Source: Arthrobacter echini
GTDB lineage: Bacteria > Actinomycetota > Actinomycetes > Actinomycetales > Micrococcaceae
NCBI RefSeq assembly: GCF_004803505.1
Contig: NZ_SSWH01000006.1
Span: forward strand, 1 to 64,000
DNA: 64,000 nucleotides
Direction of reading: 5' to 3'
Shown: positions 1 through 10,097 of the stretch, one piece after another
Position numbering within the stretch: position 1 is the stretch's first letter
Layout of the letters: each line of letters begins with the position of its first letter
The notes under the pieces: model-generated
Database searches by the model: none
What the model saw: only the letters and a program-made list of their open reading frames with translations
Told to the model about the DNA's origin: nothing
Translations under genes and position numbers: made by a program

Positions 1-2
1 CC

Positions 3-83
3 AACACCGGCAAGAACCGGCTCCGCGGCCCCACCTACCAGACCACCATCAGCATCAACATCCTCCCCGACCCAAGTCCTTGA
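3..83 (+). CDS. 3' tail of an unidentified gene (5' part outside window)
   Basis: An open frame enters from the left edge and ends at a TGA at 81-83, giving 26 residues that end in ISINILPDPSP. It converges on glgX, whose stop lies 37 bp further on. I do not recognise the family from so short a tail. Third codon positions are rich in C, as in real genes of this genome, which is the main reason to list it. It could still be a chance open frame. Confidence 0.35.
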   Translation, partial: NTGKNRLRGPTYQTTISINILPDPSP

Positions 84-119
84 CAACCCCACCCACCGCC
101 TAACTACACGGCATTGGCG

Positions 120-2306
120 CTAGGGCGCGCCGGTCTTGTCGCCGACCTCGTTGGCGAGGATCGCCAGCGACGCCGCGACCGAGTGGTCGAGGTCCTCCAC
201 CTCGGAGTGCACCCTGAGGACCACCATCGACTTGGCTTCGACCGAGAGCGTGGCCCCGGCCGGGATCGCCTCGGTGTCGGCGTACCTGCCCGCCGTGTCG
301 ATCACCTCGTCCCAGGACGTACCGTACTCCTCCGGCGGCACGGTGAAATCGACCGCGACGTCGTCGGCGTTGAAGTAGAGCAGGAAGTTGGCGTCGACGA
401 TCCGCTGGCCGCGTGCGTCGCGTCCCTGGATGCCCTCACCGTTGAGGAACACGCCGATGGACCGGCCCACACCGGTGTCCCAGTCCTCGGGTGCCATGAG
501 CTCGCCCGTCGTGTCCAGCCAGACGATGTCCGGCAGCGCCTCGCCCTCGCCGCGGCCCACGGGCCGCCCGTCGAAGAAGCGGCGGCGGCGGAAGGTGGGG
601 TGCTCCGAGCGCAGCCGGTTCACCGCGGCGGTGAATTCGAGCAGCGGCTGGTCCATCTTGTCCCAGTGCACCCAGCTGAGCTCGGAGTCCTGGGCGTAGG
701 TGTTGTTGTTGCCCTCCTGCGTGCGGCCCAGCTCGTCACCGTGCAGCAGCATGGGCACACCCTGCGAGAGCAGCAGGGTGGCGATGAAGTTGCGCTGCTG
801 GCGGGCACGGATCGCAAGGACCTCCGGGTCGTCCGTGGGCCCCTCGACGCCGCTGTTCCAGGAACGGTTGTGCGACTCGCCGTCGTTGTTGTCCTCGCCG
901 TTGGCCTCGTTGTGCTTCTCGTTGTAGGAGACGAGATCGCGCAGCGTGAAGCCGTCGTGTGCCGTGACGAAGTTGATGGACGCGACCGGGCGCCGCATCG
1001 AGTGCTCGTACAGGTCCGCCGAGCCGGTGAGCCGGGACGCGAACTCCCCGATGCTCGAGGGCTCACCACGCCAGAAGTCGCGGACCGTGTCGCGGTACTT
1101 GCCGTTCCACTCGGTCCACTGCGGCGGGAAGTTGCCCACCTGGTAGCCGCCGGGACCCACGTCCCACGGCTCGGCGATGAGCTTGACCTGCGAGACCACC
1201 GGGTCCTGCTGCACGAGTTCGAAGAAGGCCGAGAGCCGGTCCACCTCGTAGAACTCGCGTGCCAGGGCCGAGGCGAGGTCGAAGCGGAAGCCGTCCACGT
1301 GCATCTCCGTGACCCAGTAGCGCAGCGAGTCCATGAGCAGCTGCAGGGCGTGAGGGTGGCCCACATTGAGCGAGTTGCCGGTACCCGTGGTGTCCATGTA
1401 GTACTGCTTGTCGTCCTCCACCAGCCGGTAGTAGGCGGCGTTGTCGATGCCGCGCATCGACAGGGTGGGCCCCAGGTGGTTGCCCTCGGCGGTGTGGTTG
1501 TACACGACGTCGAGAATCACCTCGATCCCCGCCAGGTGCAGCGAGCGGACCATGGCCTTGAACTCCTGGACCTGCTCGCCCTGATCGCCCGAGGAGTTGT
1601 ACTTGTTGTGCGGGGCGAAGAACCCGATGGTGTTGTAGCCCCAGTAGTTCGACAGGCCCTGTTCCTGCAAAGTGCTGTCGTTGACGAACTGGTGCACGGG
1701 CATCAGTTCGATCGCCGTGACACCGAGTTTCTGCAGGTGGGCGATCACCGAGGGGTGGGCGATGCCGGCATAGGTGCCGCGCTGATCCTCCGGGACATCG
1801 GGGTGCAGCTGGGTGAGGCCCTTGACGTGGGCCTCGTAGATCACGGACTGGTGGTAGGGTGTGCGCGGCATGCGGTCCCCGTCCCAGTTGAAGAACGGGT
1901 TCACGACGACCCCGAGCATCATGTGCGCCGCGGAGTCCTCGTTGTTGACGGAGTGCTCGTCCCCGAAGTTGTACCCGAACAGTGCCTGGTCCCAGTCGAG
2001 GTCACCGGCGATCGCCTTCGCATACGGATCGAGGAGGAGCTTGTTCGGGTTGCAGCGGTGACCCTCGGCCGGGTTGTTCTCGCCGTGCACCCGGTAGCCG
2101 TACTTCTGCCCGGGGCTGACCTGGGGCAGGTAGCCGTGCCAGACGTAGCCGTCGACCTCCTTGAGCTCGACCTGCGTCTCGCTGCCGTCGTCGTCGATGA
2201 GGCACAGGACCACGAGATCCGCGATCTCGCTGTACAGCGCGAAATTCGTTCCCGTGCCGTCATAGGTCGCTCCCAGGGGGTATGCGTCTCCAGGCCATAG
2301 TTCCAT
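120..2306 (-). CDS. glgX: Glycogen debranching enzyme GlgX (GH13 family)
   Basis: Hydrolyses alpha-1,6 branch linkages of glycogen limit dextrins or maltodextrins in the cytoplasm. The 728-residue protein has an N-terminal CBM48/isoamylase-type domain (about 10-110), a GH13 barrel and a C-terminal beta domain. The GH13 signatures are visible: DVVYNH at 266-271, the nucleophile Asp343 in GFRFDLAS, the acid/base Glu379 in IAEPWD, and TAHDG with Asp451. The length is usual for GlgX. The ATG start has an AAGGAG-type SD about 7 bp upstream. The next gene upstream on the same strand ends 136 bp away; no glycogen synthesis genes are in view. Confidence 0.93.
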   Translation of the reverse strand: MELWPGDAYPLGATYDGTGTNFALYSEIADLVVLCLIDDDGSETQVELKEVDGYVWHGYLPQVSPGQKYGYRVHGENNPAEGHRCNPNKLLLDPYAKAIAGDLDWDQALFGYNFGDEHSVNNEDSAAHMMLGVVVNPFFNWDGDRMPRTPYHQSVIYEAHVKGLTQLHPDVPEDQRGTYAGIAHPSVIAHLQKLGVTAIELMPVHQFVNDSTLQEQGLSNYWGYNTIGFFAPHNKYNSSGDQGEQVQEFKAMVRSLHLAGIEVILDVVYNHTAEGNHLGPTLSMRGIDNAAYYRLVEDDKQYYMDTTGTGNSLNVGHPHALQLLMDSLRYWVTEMHVDGFRFDLASALAREFYEVDRLSAFFELVQQDPVVSQVKLIAEPWDVGPGGYQVGNFPPQWTEWNGKYRDTVRDFWRGEPSSIGEFASRLTGSADLYEHSMRRPVASINFVTAHDGFTLRDLVSYNEKHNEANGEDNNDGESHNRSWNSGVEGPTDDPEVLAIRARQQRNFIATLLLSQGVPMLLHGDELGRTQEGNNNTYAQDSELSWVHWDKMDQPLLEFTAAVNRLRSEHPTFRRRRFFDGRPVGRGEGEALPDIVWLDTTGELMAPEDWDTGVGRSIGVFLNGEGIQGRDARGQRIVDANFLLYFNADDVAVDFTVPPEEYGTSWDEVIDTAGRYADTEAIPAGATLSVEAKSMVVLRVHSEVEDLDHSVAASLAILANEVGDKTGAP

Positions 2307-2442
2307 CGGGTCTCCTTGGTGTTCTCCTCCGCCGGTGCCCGGTGGGCAGCGGCGGACATGTCAGTCGGCGTCGGGATCTGGTACCCCGGCCGTTGGATCG
2401 ATACCTGGCGTCTGCAGGTGTGGTCGAGTGCCGCGCGGGCGC

Positions 2443-3999
2443 TCACGTCGTCGGCGGAGGCTCCTGCAGGAGGTCCGCGATCACGGCGCCGATATCCGCC
2501 GGCAGGGTCGACACCACGACGGGCCCTCTCCGTGCCGCTCTCCGACCCGCACGACCGTGGATCAGGGCGCCGGCTGCAGCCACTGCCGCCCACAGGTCCT
2601 CGGGTGGCAGACGCAGGCGCTTCGCCGCCCCGTCGTCCTCGGCGAGCGTGGCACCCAGGGCGCCGATGATGCCTGTGAGGGTGTCGCCGGAACCGGCGGT
2701 GGCGAGCCAGGGCGTGGCGTCGCGCTGGACGAAGAGCGCACCGGACGGTGAGGCGATGGTGGTGGCGAAGCCCTTGAGGAGCACGGTTGCTCCGGTCACC
2801 TCCGCGGCGCGCAATGCGAATCTCGCCGGTTCGGCCTCGATTGCGGACCGTTCGGCATCGATGCCGCGGGCGGCGAGGAGCTGCTGCAACTCTCCTGCGT
2901 GCGGGGTCAGGATGACGTGGGGTCCCACGCGCTCGGGAAGCTCGGTCAGGGCTCCGGCGTCGACGACGACGGGGAGTCCGGAGTGCAGGGCGTCCACGGC
3001 ACGCCGCCGCTGGTCGTCGTCGTCCACGGCGCCGGGGCCGACGGCCCATGCCTGTGACCGCGCGTCGGCGATCGATCCCGTGGAGGCCACCACCTCGGGA
3101 TTGTGCTGGTGGATGAGCGCCGCCACGGACTCGGGTCCGAGGTAGCGCACCATGCCCACGCCCGTCGCGAGTGCAGCACCGACCGCGAGGGCAGCCGCCC
3201 CCGGATACCGGGTGGAGCCGGCAGCGATCCCGAGTACCCCGCGCGTGTACTTCTGGTCCCGGGACGTGGGACGGCTGAACAGTGCCGCGACATCGGCGTC
3301 GAGGAGAGTGCGCACCACAGGGGTGAAGGAGGACATCTCCAGCCCGATGTCCACGACATCGAGCTCTCCGGCTGCCTGGGCGCCGTCCCCGAGGAGCAGC
3401 CCGGGCTTCACGGCTCCGAAGGTGACCGTCGCGTCGGCCTCCAGGACAGCTCCGGAGATGCGGCCGTCGTCCACGCCGATACCGCTCGGCAGATCGCAGG
3501 CGACGACGATGGCCGACCGGCTGCCGCGGGCTCCGGCCCGGGCGTGGAACGCCTCCACGAAGTGCAGCGCACTGCCGCGCAAGCCACCGCTGGCGCCGGT
3601 ACCCAGAATGCCGTCGATGACGATGTCGGCGGCGGCAGCGTGGTCGGCGAGCGCGGACGGCTCGGTGGCGTCGTCGAGCCCGACGGCGGTTCCGCCGGCC
3701 CGTTGGAAGGCATCGAGTGAAGGTGCGTGGACGTTGCCGGCCAGGAGGACGGCCGTCACGCCGACGCCACGGCGCAGCAGGCGCTCCCCCGCGTACAGCG
3801 CGTCGCCGCCGTTCTTGCCGCTGCCCGCGAGGACGACGGCGGTGGCGCCGTAGGTGCTCCGTCCTGCCTCGCGCAGCAGCCCCAGCGCCACACCGAACAG
3901 GGCATGGGCTGCCCGCTGCATCAGGGCATCACCCTGCCCGGCGTCGATGAGGGGGGCTTCCGCAGCGCGGACGTCTGCCCCTGAGAAGGCTTCAAGCAT
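2443..3999 (-). CDS. nnr: Bifunctional NAD(P)H-hydrate epimerase / ADP-dependent dehydratase (Nnr)
   Basis: Repairs hydrated NADH and NADPH: an N-terminal YjeF_N epimerase domain interconverts R and S hydrates, and a C-terminal ribokinase-like domain dehydrates the S form using ADP. The epimerase motif KNGGDALYA is at residues 62-70. The dehydratase half shows TPHAGEL and the anion-hole motif GSGDTLTG. The chosen ATG at 3999 gives MLEAFSGADV and 518 residues; a longer frame runs up into acpS but lacks support. It lies 41 bp after acpS on the same strand, a pairing common in actinobacteria. Confidence 0.88.
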   Translation of the reverse strand: MLEAFSGADVRAAEAPLIDAGQGDALMQRAAHALFGVALGLLREAGRSTYGATAVVLAGSGKNGGDALYAGERLLRRGVGVTAVLLAGNVHAPSLDAFQRAGGTAVGLDDATEPSALADHAAAADIVIDGILGTGASGGLRGSALHFVEAFHARAGARGSRSAIVVACDLPSGIGVDDGRISGAVLEADATVTFGAVKPGLLLGDGAQAAGELDVVDIGLEMSSFTPVVRTLLDADVAALFSRPTSRDQKYTRGVLGIAAGSTRYPGAAALAVGAALATGVGMVRYLGPESVAALIHQHNPEVVASTGSIADARSQAWAVGPGAVDDDDQRRRAVDALHSGLPVVVDAGALTELPERVGPHVILTPHAGELQQLLAARGIDAERSAIEAEPARFALRAAEVTGATVLLKGFATTIASPSGALFVQRDATPWLATAGSGDTLTGIIGALGATLAEDDGAAKRLRLPPEDLWAAVAAAGALIHGRAGRRAARRGPVVVSTLPADIGAVIADLLQEPPPTT

Positions 4000-4040
4000 A
4001 GGGTCGAGTTTAGCGGTACGTCGGCGGGAGGGCGGAACGG

Positions 4041-4412
4041 TCAGTGCGCGCACTCGGGCGTTCTGCCCTCCGCGACCACCATCGCCGTCGCGAGGCCGCC
4101 GTCGTGACTCAGGGACAGATGCCAGGACTGGATACCGCGGGCACGGGCGGCGTCCGCGACGGTGTCCTCGACGACGACGGACGGCGCCCCGGCCCCGTCC
4201 ACCTCGATGGTGCAGTGCTGCCAGTTCATGCCCACGGGCGCGCCGAGCGCCTTCGCGATGGCCTCCTTCGCAGCGAAGCGCGCCGCGAGCGAGCGCACGT
4301 TCAGGCTCCGCTCCGACGGGACGAAGAGCCGGTTCCGGAGCGCGGGGGTGCGCTGGAGCTGACGGCCGAACCGCTCGATGTCCACGACGTCCACGCCGAT
4401 GCCGATGATCAT
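4041..4412 (-). CDS. acpS: Holo-[acyl-carrier-protein] synthase AcpS
   Basis: Transfers 4'-phosphopantetheine from CoA to apo-ACP. The protein is 123 residues, the normal size. It opens with [12 protein letters not shown], which carries the Mg-binding Asp, and has [11 protein letters not shown] with the second metal ligand Glu. [13 protein letters not shown] near the C-terminus is the usual third motif. It sits between glmS (45 bp upstream) and nnr on one strand, so the three genes may be co-transcribed. Confidence 0.92.
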   Translation of the reverse strand: MIIGIGVDVVDIERFGRQLQRTPALRNRLFVPSERSLNVRSLAARFAAKEAIAKALGAPVGMNWQHCTIEVDGAGAPSVVVEDTVADAARARGIQSWHLSLSHDGGLATAMVVAEGRTPECAH

Positions 4413-4457
4413 GCGCGGCGGCCGGTCGCCGGACGCGGGGACGGGGCTGGTCCGGTT

Positions 4458-6404
4458 CTACTCAACCGTGACCGACTTCGCCAGGTTGCGCGGCTGGTCC
4501 ACGTCGTAGCCCTTGGCGCCGGCGAGGGCGAGGGCGAAGATCTGCAGCGGGACGGTGGTCAGCAGCGGCGCCAGCAGCGCCGGGGAGACCGGCACGTAGA
4601 ACACGTGCTCCGAATAGGCTTCCGCCGACGTGTCGCCCTCCTCCGCGATGACGATGGTGACGGCGCCGCGTGCACGGATCTCCTGCACGTTCGAGACGAC
4701 CTTCGCGTGGAGCGAGTCCCGTCCGTGCGGCGAGGGCATGACGACGACCACGGGCTGGCCCTCCTCGATCAGGGCGATTGGGCCGTGCTTGAGTTCCCCG
4801 GCGGCGAAGCCCTCCGCGTGGATGTAGGCGAGCTCCTTGAGCTTCAGGGCGCCCTCCATGGCCACGGGGAAACCGACGTGGCGGCCGAGGAAGAGCACCG
4901 ACTTCGCGTTCGCCATATCGGTGCCGAGCGCCTTGATCTTCTCGGCGTCGTCGAGGATCGCCTGGATCTTGGCGGGGATCTCCGCGAGATCGTCCATCAC
5001 AGCCGCGATCTCGTCCCGGTACTTGTTGCCGCGCAGCTGGGCCAGGTAGAGACCCAGCAGGTAGGCGGCGGTGATCTGCGCCAGGAACGCCTTGGTCGAG
5101 GCCACGGCGATCTCCGGGCCGGCGTGCGTGTAGAGGACGGCGTCGGATTCACGCGGGATCGTGGAGCCGTTGGTGTTGCAGATGGCCACGACCTTCGCGC
5201 CCTGCTCGCGTGCGTAGCGGACGGCCATGAGCGTGTCCATGGTCTCGCCCGACTGCGAGATGGCCACCACGAGCGTCTTCTCGTTCACGATCGGGTCGCG
5301 GTACCGGAACTCGTGGGACAGCTCGACCTCGGTGGGGATCCGGCACCAGTGTTCGATGGCGTACTTGGCCACCTGCCCCGCGTAGGCGGACGTACCGCAG
5401 GCGAGCACCACGATCTTGTCGACCGAGCGCAGGATCGACTCGTCGATGCGCAGTTCGTCGAGCACCAGGTTGCCGGCGGTGTCGGAGCGCCCGAGGAGGG
5501 TCTGGGCGACGGCGTCGGGCTGGTCGTGGATCTCCTTCTCCATGAAGGAGTCGAACCCGCCCTTCTCGGCGGCGGCCGCGTCCCAGTCGACGTGGAACTC
5601 CGTGCCCTGGGCCGGGGCGCCGAGGAAATCGGTGATGACGACGTCGTCGGGCGTGATGGTGACGATCTGGTCCTGGCCCAGCTCGACGGCGCGTCGCGTG
5701 AAGTCGATGAAGCCGGAGACATCCGAGCCGAGGAAGTTCTCACCATCGCCCAGCCCCACGACGAGCGGGGAGTTGCGCCGGCCGGCAACCACCGTGCCGG
5801 GCTGGTCCTCGTGGATGGCGAGCAGGGTGAAGGCGCCTTCGAGCCGCCGGCACGCCTGCTGGAGTGCCTGCGTCAGGACGTCTCCTTCCGCGCCGTCGTC
5901 GATCAGCGTGCGGTAGAGATGCCCGAGGTAGCCCGCGGCGACCTCCGTGTCGGTGTCGGAGACGAAGCTGAGTCCCTGCTCCGTCAGCTCTGCCTTCAGC
6001 TCCGCGTAGTTCTCGATGATCCCGTTGTGGATCACGGCGAGTCGGCCGTCGTCCGCGAGATGGGGGTGGGCATTCTGGTCCGTCGGCCCGCCGTGCGTCG
6101 CCCAGCGGGTGTGGCCGATGCCGGTCAGCGCGCGCGGCAGCGGATCGGCGGCGAGCTCGCCGACCAGATTCGTGAGCTTGCCGGCCTTCTTGCGGGACTC
6201 GATGCCGCCTTCCGAGATGACCGCCACGCCCGCCGAGTCGTAGCCCCGGTACTCGAGGCGCCGCAGGCCCTCCATGACGACGTCGAGCGCGTCATGCTCG
6301 TTCCCGGACGGCACCTGTCCGTTCCGGCCCGTCTCCGGTGACCCGTCAGTAGCCGACGATTCCCAATGGGAGCTCTGCCCCACGTAACCCACAATTCCGC
6401 ACAT
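4458..6404 (-). CDS. glmS: Glutamine-fructose-6-phosphate aminotransferase GlmS
   Basis: Makes glucosamine-6-phosphate from fructose-6-phosphate and glutamine, the first step to UDP-GlcNAc. The start was set at the ATG giving MCGIVGYVG, because Cys2 becomes the N-terminal nucleophile after Met removal; a longer frame would bury it. An N-terminal class II glutaminase domain is followed by two SIS domains (motifs SQSGETMDT and STKAF), total 648 residues. That is longer than usual because about 25 hydrophilic residues are inserted directly after MCGIVGYVG, before [10 protein letters not shown]. It is divergent from coaA across about 60 bp. glmM, a later step of the same pathway, lies 2 kb away. 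Confidence 0.93.
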   Translation of the reverse strand: MCGIVGYVGQSSHWESSATDGSPETGRNGQVPSGNEHDALDVVMEGLRRLEYRGYDSAGVAVISEGGIESRKKAGKLTNLVGELAADPLPRALTGIGHTRWATHGGPTDQNAHPHLADDGRLAVIHNGIIENYAELKAELTEQGLSFVSDTDTEVAAGYLGHLYRTLIDDGAEGDVLTQALQQACRRLEGAFTLLAIHEDQPGTVVAGRRNSPLVVGLGDGENFLGSDVSGFIDFTRRAVELGQDQIVTITPDDVVITDFLGAPAQGTEFHVDWDAAAAEKGGFDSFMEKEIHDQPDAVAQTLLGRSDTAGNLVLDELRIDESILRSVDKIVVLACGTSAYAGQVAKYAIEHWCRIPTEVELSHEFRYRDPIVNEKTLVVAISQSGETMDTLMAVRYAREQGAKVVAICNTNGSTIPRESDAVLYTHAGPEIAVASTKAFLAQITAAYLLGLYLAQLRGNKYRDEIAAVMDDLAEIPAKIQAILDDAEKIKALGTDMANAKSVLFLGRHVGFPVAMEGALKLKELAYIHAEGFAAGELKHGPIALIEEGQPVVVVMPSPHGRDSLHAKVVSNVQEIRARGAVTIVIAEEGDTSAEAYSEHVFYVPVSPALLAPLLTTVPLQIFALALAGAKGYDVDQPRNLAKSVTVE

Positions 6405-6465
6405 GGCCTCAAGCTTACCGGTGGGTATGTTTGTCCCTGTGCATCCCACCGTGCAGAATCATCGG

Positions 6466-7443
6466 GTGAGCGACAGAAGCACGGGCACCCAGCAGGCTTC
6501 CAACGCTGAATCCTTCACACCGTTCGTCGAACTGGACCGGCCCAGGTGGTCCCGGCTCTCCCACGAGATCGAGAGCCCCCTCAACGTCGAGGACGTACAG
6601 CGGTTGCAGGGCCTGGGCGACGCCCTGAATCTCGACGAGGTCCGCGAGGTGTACCTGCCACTCTCCCGGCTGCTGAATCTCTATACCGCGGCAGCAGGAC
6701 AGCTGCACATGGCGACCAACACCTTCCTCGGCGAGACCACCACCAGGACACCGTTCGTCATCGGCGTCGCGGGCTCGGTCGCGGTGGGCAAGTCGACGAC
6801 GGCGCGAGTGCTCCGTGAGCTGCTGCGCCGTTGGCCCGACACACCGAACGTCGAGCTCATCACCACGGACGGCTTCCTCCACCCCAACGCGGAACTCGAG
6901 CGGCGTGGACTGATGCAGCGCAAGGGTTTCCCGGAGTCCTACGACCGACGACGGCTCCTGCGGTTCGTGAGCGAGGTCAAGAGTGGTGCCGCAGAGGTAC
7001 GCGCGCCGTGGTACTCCCATCTGACCTACGACATCGTTCCCGGCCGCGAGGTGGTGGTACGCCGACCCGACGTCCTGATCGTCGAGGGCCTGAACGTGCT
7101 CGCGCCCGCTCGCCCGCGCTCCGACGGGATCACCGGCCTGGCGTTGAGCGACTTCTTCGACTTCTCCATCTTCGTGGACGCGAAGACCGCCTTCATCAGG
7201 CAGTGGTACATCAACCGCTTCCAGTCCCTGCGCTCCAGCGCCTTCGCGGATCCTGATTCCTACTTCCACCGCTACGCGAATCTCACGGACGACGAGGCCC
7301 GGGACACCGCAACAAGCATCTGGGAACGCATCAACGAACCGAATCTGCTGCAGAACGTCCTGCCCACGCGCGGGCGGGCCCAGCTCGTGTTGACCAAGGA
7401 CGCCGACCACTCCATCCGCCGCATGCTCCTGCGGAAGACCTGA
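6466..7443 (+). CDS. coaA: Type I pantothenate kinase CoaA
   Basis: Phosphorylates pantothenate, the committed step of CoA synthesis. The P-loop [17 protein letters not shown] is clear, followed by [12 protein letters not shown] and KGFPESYD as in bacterial type I enzymes. The GTG at 6466 (VSDRSTG) gives 325 residues and best matches the actinobacterial N-terminus. ATGs at 6403 and 6427 are in frame, but the first would overlap the glmS start codon and leave no room for divergent promoters. The next gene starts 2 bp after the stop, so the two are probably an operon. Confidence 0.93.
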   Translation: MSDRSTGTQQASNAESFTPFVELDRPRWSRLSHEIESPLNVEDVQRLQGLGDALNLDEVREVYLPLSRLLNLYTAAAGQLHMATNTFLGETTTRTPFVIGVAGSVAVGKSTTARVLRELLRRWPDTPNVELITTDGFLHPNAELERRGLMQRKGFPESYDRRRLLRFVSEVKSGAAEVRAPWYSHLTYDIVPGREVVVRRPDVLIVEGLNVLAPARPRSDGITGLALSDFFDFSIFVDAKTAFIRQWYINRFQSLRSSAFADPDSYFHRYANLTDDEARDTATSIWERINEPNLLQNVLPTRGRAQLVLTKDADHSIRRMLLRKT

Positions 7444-7445
7444 CG

Positions 7446-8261
7446 GTGCCCGCCCGACCGCTCGCGGCGGTGCTGCTGGTCCTGGCACTGTCCGCATGTT
7501 CGGCTCAGGCCGGGCCGGCCGGTACCGGGCCGGCGACCGCGGCCCCTACCGCCATGGACGACGGCGCCGCGTCGGAAGAGGCAGGCCCGGGTCCCGATGC
7601 CATCACGGCTCCAGCCGCCCAGGATTCGGCAGAGGCCACCTCCCCTGCGCCCGAACCCCCGGCCACGGCCCCGCACAGCGATCCGGCCGCTGCCGACGTC
7701 GTCGTCAACAAGCAGCGGCCCCTGCAACCGGCCACCTTCGAGCCGGCCGACCTCCGACCACCGGACGTGCCCGCCACGAGTCCGGGCGTCCTGCTCGGGC
7801 CGGACACGGCTGCGGCGGTCGAGAGGATGTTCGCCGCGGCCCGCGAGGACGGCGTCGGCCTGGTCATCGCCAGCGGCTATCGCTCCTACGCCGAGCAGGA
7901 CGTCACCTACCGGCACTGGCTGGACCACTATGGCTCGAGCGCCGATGCCGACGTCGTGTCCGCGCGGCCCGGCTATTCCGAACACCAGACCGGACTAGCC
8001 TTCGACATCGCCCAGGAGGACGGAAGCTGCACCCTCGTCGCCTGCTTCGCCGGGACCGCTGCCGCCCAGTGGGCTGCCGAGCATGCCGCCGAGTACGGCA
8101 TCATCCTGCGCTATCCACTCGGCTACCACACGGTGACCGGCTTCTTCGCCGAGCCGTGGCACTTCCGCTACGTCGGCACTGACGTGGCCCTCGGCATGAG
8201 GGAGGCGGGGCAGCTCACCCTCGAGGAGTACTTCGGACTACCGGGCGCATCGTCGTACTGA
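7446..8261 (+). CDS. VanY/M15B-type D-alanyl-D-alanine carboxypeptidase lipoprotein
   Basis: Predicted exported zinc peptidase trimming the terminal D-Ala of peptidoglycan stems. The 271-residue protein has an N-terminal signal with the lipobox LSAC (Cys at about residue 18). A low-complexity Ala/Pro/Glu linker to about residue 90 follows, then the catalytic domain. Zinc-site motifs of the M15 family are present: SEHQTGLAFDI supplies His and Asp, and EPWHFRYVG supplies the second His. The GTG start is 2 bp after coaA. Substrate specificity is inferred from the family. Confidence 0.85.
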   Translation: MPARPLAAVLLVLALSACSAQAGPAGTGPATAAPTAMDDGAASEEAGPGPDAITAPAAQDSAEATSPAPEPPATAPHSDPAAADVVVNKQRPLQPATFEPADLRPPDVPATSPGVLLGPDTAAAVERMFAAAREDGVGLVIASGYRSYAEQDVTYRHWLDHYGSSADADVVSARPGYSEHQTGLAFDIAQEDGSCTLVACFAGTAAAQWAAEHAAEYGIILRYPLGYHTVTGFFAEPWHFRYVGTDVALGMREAGQLTLEEYFGLPGASSY

Positions 8262-8327
8262 TACAGCTCGGCGGGCAATCCTGATCAGGCCTCCGGTGGC
8301 GCCGCGATGGGACTGACGCCTACCGGT

Positions 8328-8410
8328 TCCGGGGACTTTGCCGGTCCCGGCGGAGTGTCGACCCGCGACACGCCGTCGTGGCGGCGTGGTCAGCGGCCGA
8401 AGTCCCCGGA
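8328..8410. repeat. Nested inverted repeats between convergent genes
   Basis: An 11-bp perfect inverted repeat (TCCGGGGACTT at 8328-8338 and its complement at 8400-8410) encloses two smaller ones: GTGTCG/CGACAC and CACGCC/GGCGTG. The block lies between the convergent peptidase gene and glmM. It may act as a bidirectional termination or RNA-stability structure; there is no U-run. Confidence 0.45.
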
Positions 8411-8468
8411 TTCGATACCGCAGTCCCGGCCATGGTTCATCGATCGGTACGCAGCCGTGATCCACGAA

Positions 8469-8490
8469 CTGTCAGACAGGGGGCTGACAG
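8469..8490 (-). terminator. Hairpin downstream of glmM
   Basis: CTGTCAG (8469-8475) and CTGACAG (8484-8490) form a perfect 7-bp stem with an 8-nt loop, 14 bp past the glmM stop. No clear U-tract follows, so termination is inferred. Confidence 0.4.
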
Positions 8491-8504
8491 ATACCGGCGA
8501 GAAC

Positions 8505-9863
8505 TCAGGCCACCGGGGTCAGCTGGAGGCGGCTCTCCACGATCCCGGCGAGCTGCTCGGCGACACGCTGGGCTGTTCCGAGGTCAGCCGCCTCCACCAT
8601 CACCCGCACCACGGGCTCCGTGCCGGAGGGGCGCAGCAGCACCCTTCCGGTCTCCCCCAGCATCGACTCCGCCTGACGCACGGCGTCCTGCACGCCCTCG
8701 TCCGAGCGGACAGCCGTGCGGTCCACACCCCTGACGTTGATCAGGACCTGCGGCAGCTTCGTCATCACCCCGGTGAGTTCCTTGAGGCTCTTGCCGGTCT
8801 CCGCCATCCGCGCAGCCAGCTGTAGTCCCGTCAGCACTCCGTCCCCGGTGGTCGCATACTCCGCGAAGATGACGTGGCCCGACTGCTCCCCGCCGAGACT
8901 GAATCCTCCCTCGCGCATGCCCTCGAGGACGTAACGGTCCCCGACCCCGGTCTCCCGGAGCGTGATACCCGCCTCACGGAGGGCGATCTTCAGACCGAGA
9001 TTGCTCATCACCGTCGCCACCAGGGTGTCGTCCGTGAGCTTCCCGGATTCCTTGAGCGCCAGCGCCATGATCGCCATGATCTGGTCACCGTCCACCACGG
9101 TGCCTTCATGGTCCACGGCGAGGCAGCGATCGGCATCGCCGTCGTGTGCGATCCCGAGATCCGCACCATGAGCGACGACCGCTGCCTGCAGTTCCCCCAG
9201 ATGCGTGGAGCCGTACCCGTCGTTGATGTTCACGCCGTCCGGCTCGGCACCGATGACGACGATCTCCGCTCCGGCGTTCCTGAACACCTCCGGAGAGCAG
9301 CCACTGGCCGCACCATGCGCGCAGTCCAGTACCACCTTCAGTCCCTCGAGGCGGCGCGGGAGGGTCTGCAGGAGATGGACCACATAGCGGTCCTCGGCAT
9401 CGGCGAATCGCTGGATACGCCCCACGTCCCCTGCGACCGGCCGAAGACGTACGTTCTCCATCTCGTCCTCGATGGCGTCCTCGAGCGCGTCGCTGAGCTT
9501 CTTTCCGCCCCGGGCGAGGAATTTGATCCCGTTGTCCGGCGCGGGGTTGTGCGAGGCGGAGATCATCACCCCGAAGTCGGCCTTCAGATCTGCGACCAGA
9601 AAGGCGGCAGCGGGGGTGGGCAGCACACCGGCGTCGAACACGTCGACGCCGGCACTGGCGAGTCCGGCCTCGACGGCCGCGGCGATGAATTCACCGCTGA
9701 TGCGAGGATCGCGTGCGATGACGGCAGTGGGCCGCCGTCCTCCCTCGACCGCATTGTGGCCGAGCACGACAGCAGCCGCCTGCGCCAGGTGCAGGGACAG
9801 TTCTGCCGTGATCAGACCGTTGGCCAGACCCCGTACGCCATCGGTGCCGAATAATTTGCTCAT
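8505..9863 (-). CDS. glmM: Phosphoglucosamine mutase GlmM
   Basis: Converts glucosamine-6-phosphate to glucosamine-1-phosphate for UDP-GlcNAc synthesis. It opens [12 protein letters not shown]. The phospho-serine loop [15 protein letters not shown] is in place, as are the metal-binding DGDADRC and the C-terminal phosphate-binding [11 protein letters not shown]. The length is 452 residues. Two ATGs are close together (9872 and 9863). AGGA lies 8-9 bp upstream of 9863 but abuts 9872, so 9863 was chosen. It follows the rplM-rpsI operon on the same strand, separated by terminator-like hairpins. Confidence 0.93.
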   Translation of the reverse strand: MSKLFGTDGVRGLANGLITAELSLHLAQAAAVVLGHNAVEGGRRPTAVIARDPRISGEFIAAAVEAGLASAGVDVFDAGVLPTPAAAFLVADLKADFGVMISASHNPAPDNGIKFLARGGKKLSDALEDAIEDEMENVRLRPVAGDVGRIQRFADAEDRYVVHLLQTLPRRLEGLKVVLDCAHGAASGCSPEVFRNAGAEIVVIGAEPDGVNINDGYGSTHLGELQAAVVAHGADLGIAHDGDADRCLAVDHEGTVVDGDQIMAIMALALKESGKLTDDTLVATVMSNLGLKIALREAGITLRETGVGDRYVLEGMREGGFSLGGEQSGHVIFAEYATTGDGVLTGLQLAARMAETGKSLKELTGVMTKLPQVLINVRGVDRTAVRSDEGVQDAVRQAESMLGETGRVLLRPSGTEPVVRVMVEAADLGTAQRVAEQLAGIVESRLQLTPVA

Positions 9864-9929
9864 CGTAGACATCCTAAGAGAAGAACATGAGTCAGCCCAG
9901 CAAGGGACACCCTCAGGTTAAAGCACGAA

Positions 9930-9954
9930 GCCCGTCCGAGAGGCCCGGACGGGC
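9930..9954 (-). terminator. Second hairpin downstream of rpsI
   Basis: GCCCGTCCG and CGGACGGGC form a perfect 9-bp stem with a 7-nt loop in the rpsI-glmM spacer. Short T-containing tracts flank it on both strands. It probably backs up the stronger hairpin nearer rpsI. Confidence 0.55.
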
Positions 9955-10052
9955 ATTTGAGCGCCTCCTGCCGAGAACCGCGAGTGGAACCGAGCGGAAA
10001 CTCTGCCCCGGCACGAGCGCGTGGAGCTGGAAGCTGATCCCTGCCGAGGGGA

Positions 10053-10086
10053 CCCGGTGCCGATCGCTCCGGCGATTGGCACCGGG
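10053..10086 (-). terminator. Terminator-like hairpin after rpsI
   Basis: A 15-bp stem with one G-U pair and a 4-nt loop lies 11 bp beyond the rpsI stop. The left arm is CCCGGTGCCGATCGC. It should form a very stable RNA end or termination structure for rplM-rpsI. Confidence 0.65.
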
Positions 10087-10097
10087 GAAGGCAGGAT

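Noticed and set aside
114-2300. Plus-strand open frame of 728 codons at the start of the window
   Set aside because: It is the mirror of glgX and has no recognisable domains.
8307-8825. Plus-strand open frame between the peptidase gene and glmM
   Set aside because: Most of it is antisense to glmM and the rest is the inverted-repeat spacer.
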